This document shows, piece after piece, positions 1 to 9,050 of a stretch of 24,707 bases of DNA (position 1 is its first letter; every line of letters starts with the position of its first letter). The position numbers were made by a program, and so were the translations under genes. Location of the stretch: positions 1 to 24,707 of the forward strand of contig JAGDZU010000005.1 in NCBI GenBank assembly GCA_049115575.1, written 5' to 3'. The notes beneath the pieces are model-generated. The model did no database searches. It worked only from the letters and a program-made list of their open reading frames with translations, and was not told the origin of the DNA. The stretch comes from JAHEKB01 sp049115575 (lineage in GTDB: Bacteria > Bacteroidota > Bacteroidia > NS11-12g > UBA9320).

Positions 1-763
1 TGTTTCAACCGCATCTACTGCTTGCAATAATTCTTCTTGGAAATAGGTGGATTTAAACCTTTCCCATATGTAAGCCGTGGCCTGGGCAGTCGGATGACTA
101 AAATCCTCTTTACTAAATCTGTAGTCTCTCAATTCATCCATGAAAATTTCAAATGAAGGAAAATACTCTTGATGTAGCAGACTCTGCTCCAAAGCCACTC
201 TTAAGACGGCTTTGCTGAGATTATTCNNNNNNNNNNNNNNNNNNNNNNNNNNNNNNNNNNNNNNNNNNNNNNNNNNNNNCTAGGCAATCTTCCAAGCTCA
301 GTTGTTGATGATTAAATTCTTTTGAAGCCAATCGATGGCAATTAGCAACTATTTTGTTTTTAGCTTTATGCTTATATACCAATGAAGTACCAAAGCTCAA
401 AACAAGAATGCGGCTCTTTTTAAGATGGCTTTCGAAATCTTGAAGAATCTGGTTTGATGAATTTATTGCATCATCTAGCTGGTTGAATTTGCACGAACCG
501 TGATGTTCCAAGCTAAAATACTGTTCACCATTAGAAATGAAATCTTCTGAGCTGTACAATTTGTTGCCATCCATTCTGGACAGTAATTGCGCTATACTTA
601 CAGGATTATAAAAAACCCCAAATGGATTGCTCATGGTTTCAAACCCTGATCGACTGAAGTTGAGAGCTTGATTTTGAGCAAAGCATGAGCCCAATAAACT
701 TATTGCACCAAACTTAGACAGTATTGGTCTTTTTTCAATTTCAAAATCAAGTTTGAATTTCAT
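1..763 (-). CDS. GSCFA domain protein, partial, interrupted by a gap
   Basis: The N-terminus (ATG at 763) carries the LLGSCFAQN signature that names the GSCFA family, a group of bacterial proteins related to SGNH/GDSL-like hydrolases whose substrate is unknown. A second block near residues 120-145 (RILVLSFGTSLVY) is typical of the family. Past the 53-N gap, reading 226 down to 1 gives NNLSKAVLRVALEQSLL, then YFPSFEIFMDELRDYRF and HPTAQATAYIWERF, which match the family's C-terminal half. This part is in a different frame from the N-terminal part, so the gap length is only an estimate. The gene runs off the left edge and its stop is not seen. It starts 27 bases after the upstream lipoprotein gene on the same strand, so the two are probably co-transcribed. 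No signal peptide is visible, so a cytoplasmic location is inferred. Confidence 0.85.
227..279. other. Assembly gap of 53 N
   Basis: A run of 53 undetermined bases lies inside the GSCFA gene. The protein continues in a different frame on the far side, so the true length is not exactly 53. Seven further 2-N gaps lie at 1436-1437, 3109-3110, 8893-8894, 13030-13031, 16079-16080, 17431-17432 and 20668-20669. They are treated with the genes they affect. Confidence 0.98.
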
Positions 764-790
764 TGAAGCGTTTATCCTAGCTAGTTGGCG

Positions 791-1554
791 TCAATAACAC
801 TCGTAGGTAAAGAAGGTGTGCTTGTCCCAGCTTGGGATATCTATGTCAACTTCAATTGGATAATCGTGTTCGTTATAATCGTAATTGGTAACTATGGCGG
901 TAGGTTGAGCTAACACTTCTAAATTTCCGTCCACTATATTACTGGGTCCATATGCAAATGGATTCTCCAAATTCATATAGATGTAACCAATATTTATGGA
1001 GTAGGGGTTTATTTTTCCATCAGTAACTAAACTATCCGCTTCTAAGAATCTCAAATAGTCAGAAATTGAGCTCTCATAAACGTCTAGATATAAACTTTCC
1101 ATTTCCGAATCTGGGGTGTAAGTGATTCCAAGAATTTGAGCTGCATTTACACTATCAACAACGCTATAGCTTTTAACTTTGCTTACGTTTTTTCCGTCGT
1201 ATTCCAACTCATAAAAGTTAGATCTTACTCCAAAAGAATATTTCACTATTGACTCTACCTGTTTATTGGCATTGTATATCAACTCAGCATGACCATATTG
1301 ATCTTCTATTCTATCCATAAGACCGGCTGCATCATATTCAAATCTCGTGGTGTCACCAAAATCATAGGTGGCCATGGTTAGTTTTTTGCCTTCGTAATGG
1401 TAAGTGAGCACCACATTCCCTTCGGTCTGGGTTTTNNGTAACACTTAAATGCTTTCTTGTCTGGTTCTGGTTCATCTACCTGCTCATCTTTACAAGAAGA
1501 AAATCCTATGCTAAGGAATACCATTACAATAAGTGTGTGGATTGTGAATTTCAT
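791..1554 (-). CDS. Putative surface lipoprotein with RHS/YD-like beta-strand repeats
   Basis: ATG at 1554 opens a lipoprotein signal peptide (MKFTIHTLIVMVFLSIGFSSC, lipobox Cys21). The next residues, KDEQVDEPEPD, are rich in acidic residues; in Bacteroidota this is typical of the export signal of surface-exposed lipoproteins. A 2-N gap at 1436-1437 falls about 20 residues later and the frame changes there. The continuation (KTQTEGNVVLTYHYEGKKLT) has recurring Y-x-Y/G-K/N-x-L strands such as FEYDAAG, LIYNANKQV and LEYDGKNV. This is the pattern of YD-repeat or DUF4595-like lipoproteins common in Bacteroidota. The stop is TGA at 791-793. Function is unknown; a structural or surface role is a guess. 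The GSCFA gene follows after 27 bases. The sequence TATACTTG, one mismatch from the -7 consensus, lies six bases before the ATG. Confidence 0.75.
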
Positions 1555-1614
1555 GCTATGCAAGTATAACATAGAAGAAGATTTTTTTGTCCAGATTCAT
1601 GTAATCTTCTATTG

Positions 1615-1622
1615 TACCTTTG
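1615..1622 (+). promoter_or_regulatory. -7 box (TACCTTTG) of miaB
   Basis: TACCTTTG matches the Bacteroidota -7 consensus TAnnTTTG exactly and ends 9 bases before the ATG at 1632. No TTG lies at the usual 17-23 base distance upstream. If active, transcription would begin almost at the start codon. The box also argues against the TTG at 1620 as the start, since that codon lies inside the box. Confidence 0.55.
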
Positions 1623-1631
1623 CCATCCTTT

Positions 1632-3023
1632 ATGCAAGACGTATTGACTCCACTGCAAACCAAGAAGCTCTACATTGAGAGTTATGGCTGTGCAATGAAT
1701 TTTGCAGACAGCGAGGTTGTTGCATCTATAATGGCCCAAAATGGAATTGAAACCATTCAAAATGAGGAAGAAGCTGATATCATCTTTATCAATACATGCA
1801 GTATAAGAGATAATGCAGAGCAAAAGATTAGACATAGGCTTAAAGCTCTAAGGCATAATAAAAAGCAAAACAAAGATTTAACCATTGGTATACTTGGTTG
1901 TATGGCTGAAAGGTTAAAAAAGCAGCTGCTGGATGAAGAGAAGTTGGTAGATATCGTTGCGGGACCAGATGCATACAGAGAGTTGCCACTATTGCTCACA
2001 GAAGTATTTGATGGAAAAAAAGCCATGAATGTTCTTCTTTCGCTGGAAGAAACTTATGGTGAAATAGAGCCTACACGATTAAATTCAAATGGTGTAACGG
2101 CTTTTATATCAATTACTCGAGGTTGTGACAACATGTGCACGTTTTGTGTGGTTCCTTTTACTAGGGGAAGAGAGCGGAGTAGAGATCCTGAAAGTATAGT
2201 GAATGAAGCAAAAGATTTATTAGCTAAAGGCTATAAAGAAGTGACTTTGTTAGGGCAGAACGTGGATTCATATTTATGGTATGGAGGAGGCCCTAAGAAG
2301 GATTTTAAGAATCTATCAGAAGAAGAAAAGGAACTTAGTGTGAACTTTTCCAAGCTTCTAGATGCAGTAGCTTCTGTCTCTCCAGACCTCAGAGTGCGAT
2401 TTTCTACTTCACACCCTAAAGATATAACAGATGAAGTGTTGTTTACCATGATGAAGCACAAGAATATTTGTAAGAATATTCATTTGCCAGCTCAAAGTGG
2501 TAACGATAGAATTCTGGAAAAAATGAACAGGAATTATACCAGAGCATGGTATGATGAAAAAGTTCGACGTGTTAGAGAACTAATGCCTGATTGTGGCATA
2601 AGCTGTGATACCATAAGTGGATTCTGTTCAGAAACAGAAGAAGAACACCAAGACACTTTGGATTTAATGCGCAATTCCGGATTTGATTTCAGCTATATGT
2701 ACTTCTATTCAGAACGCCCTGGAACCCTAGCTGCTAAGAAATTTGAGGATGATGTGCCCTATGACGTTAAAAAAAGAAGATTAGCAGAGGTTATTGAAAT
2801 TCAGAATGCAGTAGCTAAAGAAAAAAACCGCCAACGCGAGGGCAAAATCTATAAGGTTCTTATTGAAAAAGAGTCCAGAAAAAGCAAAGATGATTGGATG
2901 GGTAGAACAGAACAAAACATCATGTGCATTTTCCCTAAAGAGAATTATAAAAAGGGAGAATATGTAGATGTTAAAATCACCAGATCTACAACAACCAGCT
3001 TAATTGGGGTTGGAGTGTCCTAG
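1632..3023 (+). CDS. miaB: tRNA-2-methylthio-N6-dimethylallyladenosine synthase MiaB
   Basis: This radical-SAM enzyme adds a methylthio group to N6-isopentenyladenosine at position 37 of tRNAs reading UNN codons. All expected parts are present. The N-terminal UPF0004 domain has its three cluster cysteines (Cys20 in ESYGCAMN, Cys56 in NTCSIRDNAEQ, Cys90 in GILGCMAER). The radical-SAM CxxxCxxC motif is GCDNMCTFC (Cys165, Cys169, Cys172), followed by PFTRGRERSR. A C-terminal TRAM domain spans roughly residues 390-463. Length is 463 residues, normal for the family. The NTCSIRDNAEQ and GRERSR motifs favour MiaB over RimO or MtaB. ATG at 1632 is chosen over the in-frame TTG at 1620 because the family starts close to KKLYIESYGCAMN and the TTG overlaps the -7 box. 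The gene stands alone on the plus strand and converges with the LamG gene one base beyond its stop. Confidence 0.97.
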   Translation: MQDVLTPLQTKKLYIESYGCAMNFADSEVVASIMAQNGIETIQNEEEADIIFINTCSIRDNAEQKIRHRLKALRHNKKQNKDLTIGILGCMAERLKKQLLDEEKLVDIVAGPDAYRELPLLLTEVFDGKKAMNVLLSLEETYGEIEPTRLNSNGVTAFISITRGCDNMCTFCVVPFTRGRERSRDPESIVNEAKDLLAKGYKEVTLLGQNVDSYLWYGGGPKKDFKNLSEEEKELSVNFSKLLDAVASVSPDLRVRFSTSHPKDITDEVLFTMMKHKNICKNIHLPAQSGNDRILEKMNRNYTRAWYDEKVRRVRELMPDCGISCDTISGFCSETEEEHQDTLDLMRNSGFDFSYMYFYSERPGTLAAKKFEDDVPYDVKKRRLAEVIEIQNAVAKEKNRQREGKIYKVLIEKESRKSKDDWMGRTEQNIMCIFPKENYKKGEYVDVKITRSTTTSLIGVGVS

Positions 3024-3052
3024 ATTAGTGCCTTATTAACTTGGTGCTAATC
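3023..3052. terminator. Hairpin between convergent miaB and LamG gene
   Basis: GATTAGTGCC (3023-3032) pairs with GGTGCTAATC (3043-3052) over all ten positions, two of them G-U, around a ten-base loop. A T-rich stretch follows near 3064-3070. The hairpin starts on the miaB stop codon and overlaps the LamG gene's stop at 3025-3027, so it may terminate both transcripts. The distance to the T-run is longer than in a classic terminator. Confidence 0.45.
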
Positions 3053-4015
3053 TGGTAATCGCTTGTTTTTAGACATAAAAAGTATATTCCCTTTGGCTGC
3101 AATGAAAGNNTCAGCTTTATTGTCAATTTCTAGAAAGGCAATGACCTGTCCTAGTCCATTTGAAACATGCAATTCACCCCGCACAACTTCTGGAAAGCTA
3201 ATCTTCGATACTCCTAAACTTGGATTTGGTTGCACTGTAAATCCTGAAAGTGTAATTTCTGGTTCATGATTCGATAACACTAGAGTAGACATAATAAAAT
3301 TGGAGCTATCTCCTATTAAGGCAAAATCAACAAAAGAACCGTCATGTTGATTCGGTGACAAATCTTCAAGTTCCGTAATGCTTCTGTTATCACCTCCTGC
3401 TGTGCCTTGATTAAAATTGTAATAGGCCAGCAAACCAGATTCATCCCCTTGCATTCTCCGGTTTTTCTGAGCTTGTATTTGTGAAATGCTTTTGGCAAAA
3501 TCCCAGATTCTCAATTCGTCCATTACTCCATTGAATTCTCCTTCATTAGAACTAAGTCTACTTCCAATACTGGTATTGTAATTTACAAAAGGTAAGCTGT
3601 CAATCCCGTTTCCTTGTACTTGGCCATCAATATATAAAACAACATTGCCTAATGAATCTCTCGTGGCTGCCACATGATGCCAAGAATCATCAGTAATGGA
3701 ATCATTTGAATAAATGAAAATTTTGTCATTTTGAGTTATTCCTTTCCACCAGTTTAATTTATTATCTCTCACTTCAAATTGAAATCGCATATTTCCTGGC
3801 CAGTTGTATTGACATAGAATACAATCGTCATCTCCTTCCGAGGTTTTTATCCAAACTTCTATGGTATATGGTTGTTTACCATCGGTGGTGGAGAGGATTG
3901 GTGAATTAAGATCAACACCATCATCATCGCCATCAAATTGAAGTACGTTTCCTGTTATTTGTGCATTACATAAGAATGAGAAGAGGAGAAGAAAGGTTAG
4001 AGATATTGTCTTCAT
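3025..4015 (-). CDS. Secreted LamG-domain protein with T9SS sorting tail
   Basis: A signal peptide (MKTISLTFLLLFSFLCNAQ) precedes a LamG/concanavalin-A-like domain at about residues 22-190, with VLQFDGDDDGVDL, YTIEVWIKT, WHHVAATRD, VVLYIDGQVQG and GVMDELRIWD as typical strands. A linker leads to a T9SS type A sorting domain starting VQPNPSLG. A 2-N gap at 3109-3110 shifts the frame. Read straight through, the protein seems to end at 3047; in the next frame from 3108 it reads LSLQPKGIYFLCLKTSDYQ and ends ISTKLIRH, a textbook sorting-domain end, with a TAA stop at 3025-3027. The protein is therefore probably exported by the Sec system and the T9SS and held at or released from the surface. LamG domains usually bind carbohydrate or protein; the ligand here is unknown. 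No catalytic domain is present. Confidence 0.85.
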
Positions 4016-4078
4016 ATCTGCTAAAGTAAAGAAATAGTTTTAGTGGTAAATACTTGGATCCAGAAAACCGTGGAACGT

Positions 4079-4648
4079 TTATCTGAGTGTGTTTTTCTTA
4101 CAGTGATATACATATTCAGTTGGAATATTTGGAACTTTTAATATTTCACATTCATCAAATATCTTTTTGAACTTCCTGAAATTAAACCTGGTATATAGTA
4201 CTTGACTAAAGTATCCTTGATCCACTAAGCTGTCATAAGCATCTTGAATAATTCCCATAGCCTTCTCTTTTGAGAAGAATGTAAAAGGGATGGAAGCAAT
4301 AACACTGTGTATTGGTTCTGTCACCCTAAGTTTCAAATTCTCAGCACCATCATTAATAATGATTAGTCGATTGTCATTGATCTTATTTTTAACATGCTCA
4401 CAGAAATCCGGATTAATTTCAAAAGCATAAAGCTTTGATTTTGAGGACAATTGATTTAGAATTTGCTGAGTAATATTTCCATGCCCCATTCCAAACTCAA
4501 CTACTACAGCTTGATCTACTTTAGGTAAATGCCTACAAATCTCAAGTTCTACTTTCCTGCTAGTCTCCATGAATGCACCAGTAACAAAGAGATTCTTTGT
4601 GAATTCAATAGATGTCTTCAGTTTTTGGTTCAAAATGACAGGCAGCAA
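4079..4648 (-). CDS. PmtA-like SAM-dependent methyltransferase
   Basis: A Rossmann-fold methyltransferase of about 185-189 residues. Motif I is VVEFGMGHGN (about residues 49-58), followed by the acidic residue of strand 2 (LYAFEINPDF), and the sequence IASIPFTFFSKEK lies where the family has its (D/N)xxxSxxPF-like motif. The stretch FVTGAFMETSRKVELEI ahead of motif I resembles the GAxxPSSxxLA helix of phospholipid N-methyltransferases and the related rRNA adenine dimethylase-like small methyltransferases. The likely substrate is a lipid head group such as phosphatidylethanolamine, but this is inferred from family resemblance only. No ATG exists before the conserved N-terminal helix, so the start is TTG at 4648 or TTG at 4633. 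The gene lies 57 bases after rocD on the same strand and may be read from the same promoter, although the functions show no link. Confidence 0.7.
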   Translation of the reverse strand: MLPVILNQKLKTSIEFTKNLFVTGAFMETSRKVELEICRHLPKVDQAVVVEFGMGHGNITQQILNQLSSKSKLYAFEINPDFCEHVKNKINDNRLIIINDGAENLKLRVTEPIHSVIASIPFTFFSKEKAMGIIQDAYDSLVDQGYFSQVLYTRFNFRKFKKIFDECEILKVPNIPTEYVYHCKKNTLR

Positions 4649-4705
4649 GCTGCATTGTGAACATGAAATTTAATACAATTTGAAAGAACCCAGTATTTAT
4701 AAGTT

Positions 4706-5938
4706 TTAGGCCATCTGTGGAGTAAGCTCCATTATAGTCTCTTCAATGATGTCACAAGCTTGGTTTATTTCTGACTCATTAATCACCAAAGGAGGAGCAA
4801 ATCGAATGATGTGCGTATGCGTCTGTTTAGCTAATAGACCTTTATCTCGCATGGCAAGGCAAACATCATAAGCTGTTTTGCCTTCACCAAAAGGCTTAAT
4901 AACGATAGCGTTGAGCAATCCTTTTCCCCTCACCAATTCTACTATTGAAGAATCTATTTTACGCATGCGGTCTCTAAAGATTTGACCCATTGCTTCAGCA
5001 TTTTCTGCTAAATTCTCGTCTTTGACTACATTTAACGCTGCTTCTGCTACCTTACATGCCAAAGGATTCCCTCCAAAGGTTGAACCGTGTTCTCCGGGTC
5101 CAACGCAAAGCATGATTTCATCACTAGAAAGCACAGCGGAAACTGGAAGTACTCCCCCACTTAATGCCTTTCCAAGAATCAGAACGTCTGGTTTAATACC
5201 CTCGTGATCTACCGCAAGGAGCTTTCCAGTTCTTGCAATACCGGTTTGGACTTCATCTGCAATAAAAAGTACGTTCTTCTCTCGGCAAAGAGCTGCAGCT
5301 TTGGTTAAATATCCTTCGTCCGGAACAACTACACCCGCCTCTCCTTGAATGGGTTCAACTATGAAACCTGCAACATTTGGGTTTTCTAGTACCTTTTCCA
5401 AAGCTTCAATACTGTTGTATTCTATAATTTCCATACCTGGATTGTATGGACCATAACCGCCTTTGCTGTCTGGGTCTGTTGATGCTGATATAATAGCAAT
5501 TGTTCTTCCGTGGAAGTTTTCAGAAGTGAAAACAATGACGGCTTGGTTTTCAGGGACTCCTTTTTTGTCATAAGCCCATTTTCTGCAAAGTTTCAATGCA
5601 GTCTCAACAGCTTCGGCTCCAGTATTCATTGGTAATACCTTTTCGTAATCAAAATACTCAGTCATGAACTTTTCATATTCACCTAAGGAGCTATTATAAA
5701 ATGCTCTTGAAGTGAGTGTAAGTTTCTCTGATTGATCTTTTAAGGCTTTAATAATTCTTGGATGACAATGACCCTGATTTACTGCACTGTATGCAGATAA
5801 GAAATCAAAGTATTTTTTACCCTCAGTATCCCACACATAAATTCCTTCACCTTTTTCTAAAACTACAGGAAGAGGTTTGTAGTTATGTGCACCATGTTTG
5901 TACTCTAAATCTATGAAATATTCCGGCTTGCGTTGCAT
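4706..5938 (-). CDS. rocD: Ornithine aminotransferase
   Basis: This class III PLP-dependent aminotransferase of 410 residues converts L-ornithine plus 2-oxoglutarate to glutamate 5-semialdehyde plus glutamate, linking arginine/ornithine breakdown to proline and glutamate. Markers in order: YKPLPVVLEKGEGIYVWD (20-37), LSAYSAVNQGHCHP (47-60), MNTGAEAVETALK for phosphate binding (104-116), FHGRT (142-146), EPIQGEAGV (195-203), DEVQTGIARTG (228-238) and the Schiff-base lysine in LGKALSGG (Lys257). LSAYSAVNQGHCHP and the N-terminal YKPLPVV favour RocD over ArgD or GABA aminotransferase. Length and ends are normal for the family. A perfect -7 box lies four bases before the ATG, so the message may be nearly leaderless. 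The gene is divergent from the outer-membrane protein gene at 5989. Confidence 0.95.
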   Translation of the reverse strand: MQRKPEYFIDLEYKHGAHNYKPLPVVLEKGEGIYVWDTEGKKYFDFLSAYSAVNQGHCHPRIIKALKDQSEKLTLTSRAFYNSSLGEYEKFMTEYFDYEKVLPMNTGAEAVETALKLCRKWAYDKKGVPENQAVIVFTSENFHGRTIAIISASTDPDSKGGYGPYNPGMEIIEYNSIEALEKVLENPNVAGFIVEPIQGEAGVVVPDEGYLTKAAALCREKNVLFIADEVQTGIARTGKLLAVDHEGIKPDVLILGKALSGGVLPVSAVLSSDEIMLCVGPGEHGSTFGGNPLACKVAEAALNVVKDENLAENAEAMGQIFRDRMRKIDSSIVELVRGKGLLNAIVIKPFGEGKTAYDVCLAMRDKGLLAKQTHTHIIRFAPPLVINESEINQACDIIEETIMELTPQMA

Positions 5939-5942
5939 GTGG

Positions 5943-5950
5943 CAAAAATA
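5943..5950 (-). promoter_or_regulatory. -7 box (TATTTTTG) of rocD
   Basis: Read on the minus strand this is TATTTTTG, an exact TAnnTTTG match that ends four bases before the rocD ATG. No TTG was found at the normal spacing upstream. The predicted transcription start falls at or next to the ATG. Confidence 0.5.
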
Positions 5951-5988
5951 GCTAATGCTATTTCATTATCCTTAACGTTAATACTATA

Positions 5989-8975
5989 TTGCATTACCAG
6001 CATTTGAACTATAGAACAACCATACTATACTGCATACTAGCGCTTATGAGCATTCATGTTCAAGCTAAAAATGACAGTTGGCACCTATATACCATAGAAG
6101 ATTTCAACTTCTATTATCAGAATCAAAACACGGAAGATATAGATCTAATCAGGGCACCTTTTAAGCAGCAGTTATTTGCTCTGCAAAATCAATTGAATTA
6201 TCACCTCACAAATAAGATTGATATTTTCCTTGTAGAAGCTGAATCAACTGCAGAGCAGTTAATTTCAAATCCATTTGAACATAAAGGGAGTAGAGCCGGA
6301 TTAGTAGAAGCATATCAATTTAAATTAATTATCAATCTGAACTATTCACCTGAACGCATACTTCGAGAATTTCGAAGACAATGCGGAATGCTCATATTTC
6401 AAGAAATGATGTATGGTGTTGGATTTCAGGATCAGATAAGAAATGCGAATTTGTTGTATTTACCGGATTGGTTGGTTGAAGGCTTGGAGTTCTACTTGGC
6501 AGATCAATGGAGTTCCTCTACAGACAATCGCTGGAGAATGGTATATGAGCAATATGGCTATACACATTTCAACTTATTACCCGATAAGTATGATGCCATT
6601 AAAGGAGCATCATTTATCAAATTCATCATGGATAATTATGGAGCTAATGCACTTCCAACAGTTCTGTATATGTCTAGACTAACTCGAAAATTTCACACAG
6701 CTCTATATTACTCATTTCAGAGAAGTCCTGTTGAGGTGTATAGAGAATGGAAGTTGTATTATACAGATGCCTACTTGCAAGATCAAAGGAAACGAATTCC
6801 AGTAGGCGGGGATATTTATGCAGAAGACCAGCTTCTTGATATGTTAGTTGTTGGCATTGATGAGTACTATGTGCTCCTCAATAGATTGAACAAAACTCAA
6901 CTTTGGCATAAAAAAGGCGAGAAGAATCAGCTGGTATATACTTTAAGTGATCATGAAAAGCCACTAGGCAGCTTTAGTGGTGCCATTCAGAAAATGGGTC
7001 AAGAGGTTTATCTAGCCGTTCAAGATGATAAAAGCTATATGATTAAAACGGTAGGAACAAAAACGCCTACGGTTTACCAATTGAGCTTTTTTCCTACTAA
7101 AATCAAACATTTGGATAATGAGCTATATGCCATGAATTCAAATTTTAAACAAAGCAAAGTTTATAAAATTGGTCCTGCCCCAAATTCTAAATTAAGAGTT
7201 AGTTCTTCCTTAGAGGCCTCTTTTGATGGTTACGTCTCAGATTTTACCATTGATCTTGATGGCAGATGGATTGTATTAAAATCAGATTGGGAAGGAATAA
7301 ATGAGCTCATGCTTTACTCTGTGGATACACTCAGTTTATTTAAATCCGTTTACGGAATTAATCATTTAATTGGTAATGAGGATGGAAGTCTGTTTTTTAA
7401 CTTTAATAGAAATGGGGTGTACAATGGGGTGAGATTTGATATTGAAGATAGAAGCTTTCAATACTTGACCGACTACAGATCTGATATTGCTTTTCATCAG
7501 AGTTCGGACTCATTTTTTGCGGAATATGTTCTGCGTTTAGATCATTCAGCGCTACTAATTACAGAATCGGTAGATCTTAAAGATTTATACATCTATGATT
7601 CAATAAGTCCGACATATTTCAGCATCCCACGAGAACTAGAAATTAATGAAAGAGTGGATTCGGAATATGACCCTGTTCAAGATTCTATACCAGATTATGT
7701 TTTACAGTCTCCTGTGCCTCTTCATCGAGATTTCACCTTGTCTAATTATGACTCACTCAAGAAGTTAGAAGAAGATAGGCGAAGAGCAAATGCCAGCATT
7801 AGCTTGGCTCCAGACCAACATAAACCGACCCGTTTTTATATACAATTGTTCAATGAGCACTCTGATGAAGTTGACCTTCCTTTTGCCACTTCAATTGAGA
7901 ATTATATGCCCAATGTTATAGGCTTGAGATTCGGTGGAAGCGTGGGTAATCAATTTAATACTAAGAATTTAACTGTCAACTATGTGGGATTTCGATTTTG
8001 GCAAAATAGGGATGCCAGCATTAGCTATGCTCTGAATTCCAAAATACCAATGAGTATAAATTTTAGGCATAGGCAAAGGTTGAGCATAGTAGATGAGTTA
8101 GACGTAGATAAGGACAGAACCAATGCCATTCGTTTCAAATGGCAATTATTCAACTATAAAAATTTGAAAGTAGAACATGTGTTGGGTTTTAGACAAGATG
8201 CACAAATTCATTTAGGCACCAACAGAGAAACTCTAAGACAAGATAATGATGAAAAGGCCAGAGTTTCAACCAGTATACTAATAAATCTAAGTAGGTTAAA
8301 TGCATCAAAGCAATGGAATAGGAGCTGGCAATGGAAAATGCTATACCAAACTCAACCTTACATTATGACCAATGGCTCTGATTGGGGACTGAACTTAATT
8401 ACGGAAATGCGAGCTACAAAAAGTGTGGGCAGGGCTTGGAGGTTCAATAGCAGATTTGCTGCGGGAACTTCTTTGGGCAATAGACCTACGTTTTTTATTC
8501 TTGGGGGACAACGCACAGATATTTTAAATAATACCGAAGAGCGCTCATTCTCAAGCTATAAAGATGCGGCTTATTATCAAACAGTTTTTAGCATACGTGG
8601 GTTCAATAGCAATTACAGAAACGGAAATACATATGGAGTCATAAACGCACAAATGGAGTGGAAAACATTCGCTCATTTCTATAAAAGGCCTATGTTTTCG
8701 GAGTTGTTAGACAATTTTAAATTGGTGTTTTTTGGCGATATAGGTACCTCCTTATACGGTAAATCCATATACGACAAAGCCAATGCACTCAATACAGAAG
8801 TTTTTGATACACCAGGAAGCAGTTTTACTGTAGAGGTTAGAAATATTAGAAATCCATTGATTGGTTCGGTTGGAGTTGGCATGCGATCCGTGNNTTGGAT
8901 TATGCCCACGGAATTGAGAACAATACATTCAGAGATGGAATATTTCATTTGTCCATAGGCAAGTTGTTATTCTAG
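5989..8975 (+). CDS. Outer-membrane protein: peptidase-MA-like domain, propeller-like middle, C-terminal beta-barrel
   Basis: About 995 residues with a Sec signal peptide (NYRTTILYCILALMSIHVQA). Residues ~30-260 resemble the peptidase-MA-like region of Bacteroidota proteins often labelled TolB-like: LPDWLVEGLEFYLADQW is the typical downstream helix, but where HExxH should stand the sequence is REFRRQCGMLIFQEM, so zinc-protease activity is unlikely. A middle part (~270-600) has repeating strand pairs that suggest a propeller. The last ~350 residues look like an Omp85/surface-antigen-type barrel (YYQTVFSIRGFNSNYRNG, FKLVFFGDIGTSLYG). A 2-N gap at 8893-8894 changes frame; the correct end reads LDYAHGIENNTFRDGIFH then LSIGKLLF, stopping at TAG 8973-8975 with the C-terminal Phe expected of a barrel. 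The start is TTG at 5989 or TTG at 6004; the second leaves a tidier signal peptide. The role is unknown, perhaps in envelope biogenesis or export. Confidence 0.75.
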
Positions 8976-9035
8976 AATGTTTAAAAATAGGGAGAAGATT
9001 CGCTTAAAATTCTAGCGCAAATTCAAAGCTGAATA

Positions 9036-9043
9036 TAGATTTG
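9036..9043 (+). promoter_or_regulatory. -7 box (TAGATTTG) of purH
   Basis: TAGATTTG matches TAnnTTTG exactly and ends seven bases before the purH ATG at 9051. No good TTG lies at the usual -33 distance. The transcript would have almost no leader. No purine riboswitch-like structure is visible in the 75 bases upstream. Confidence 0.5.
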
Positions 9044-9050
9044 CCCCAGC

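Noticed and set aside
1620..1631. TTG at 1620 as the miaB start
   Set aside because: It lies inside the -7 box TACCTTTG, and the family begins close to the ATG at 1632.
6340..6500. Zinc protease active site in the outer-membrane protein
   Set aside because: HExxH is absent where the peptidase-MA fold would need it, so no protease call is made.
8975..9050. Purine riboswitch before purH
   Set aside because: The 75-base intergenic region is too short for the aptamer plus expression platform, and the conserved loops are not visible; a -7 box occupies its end.
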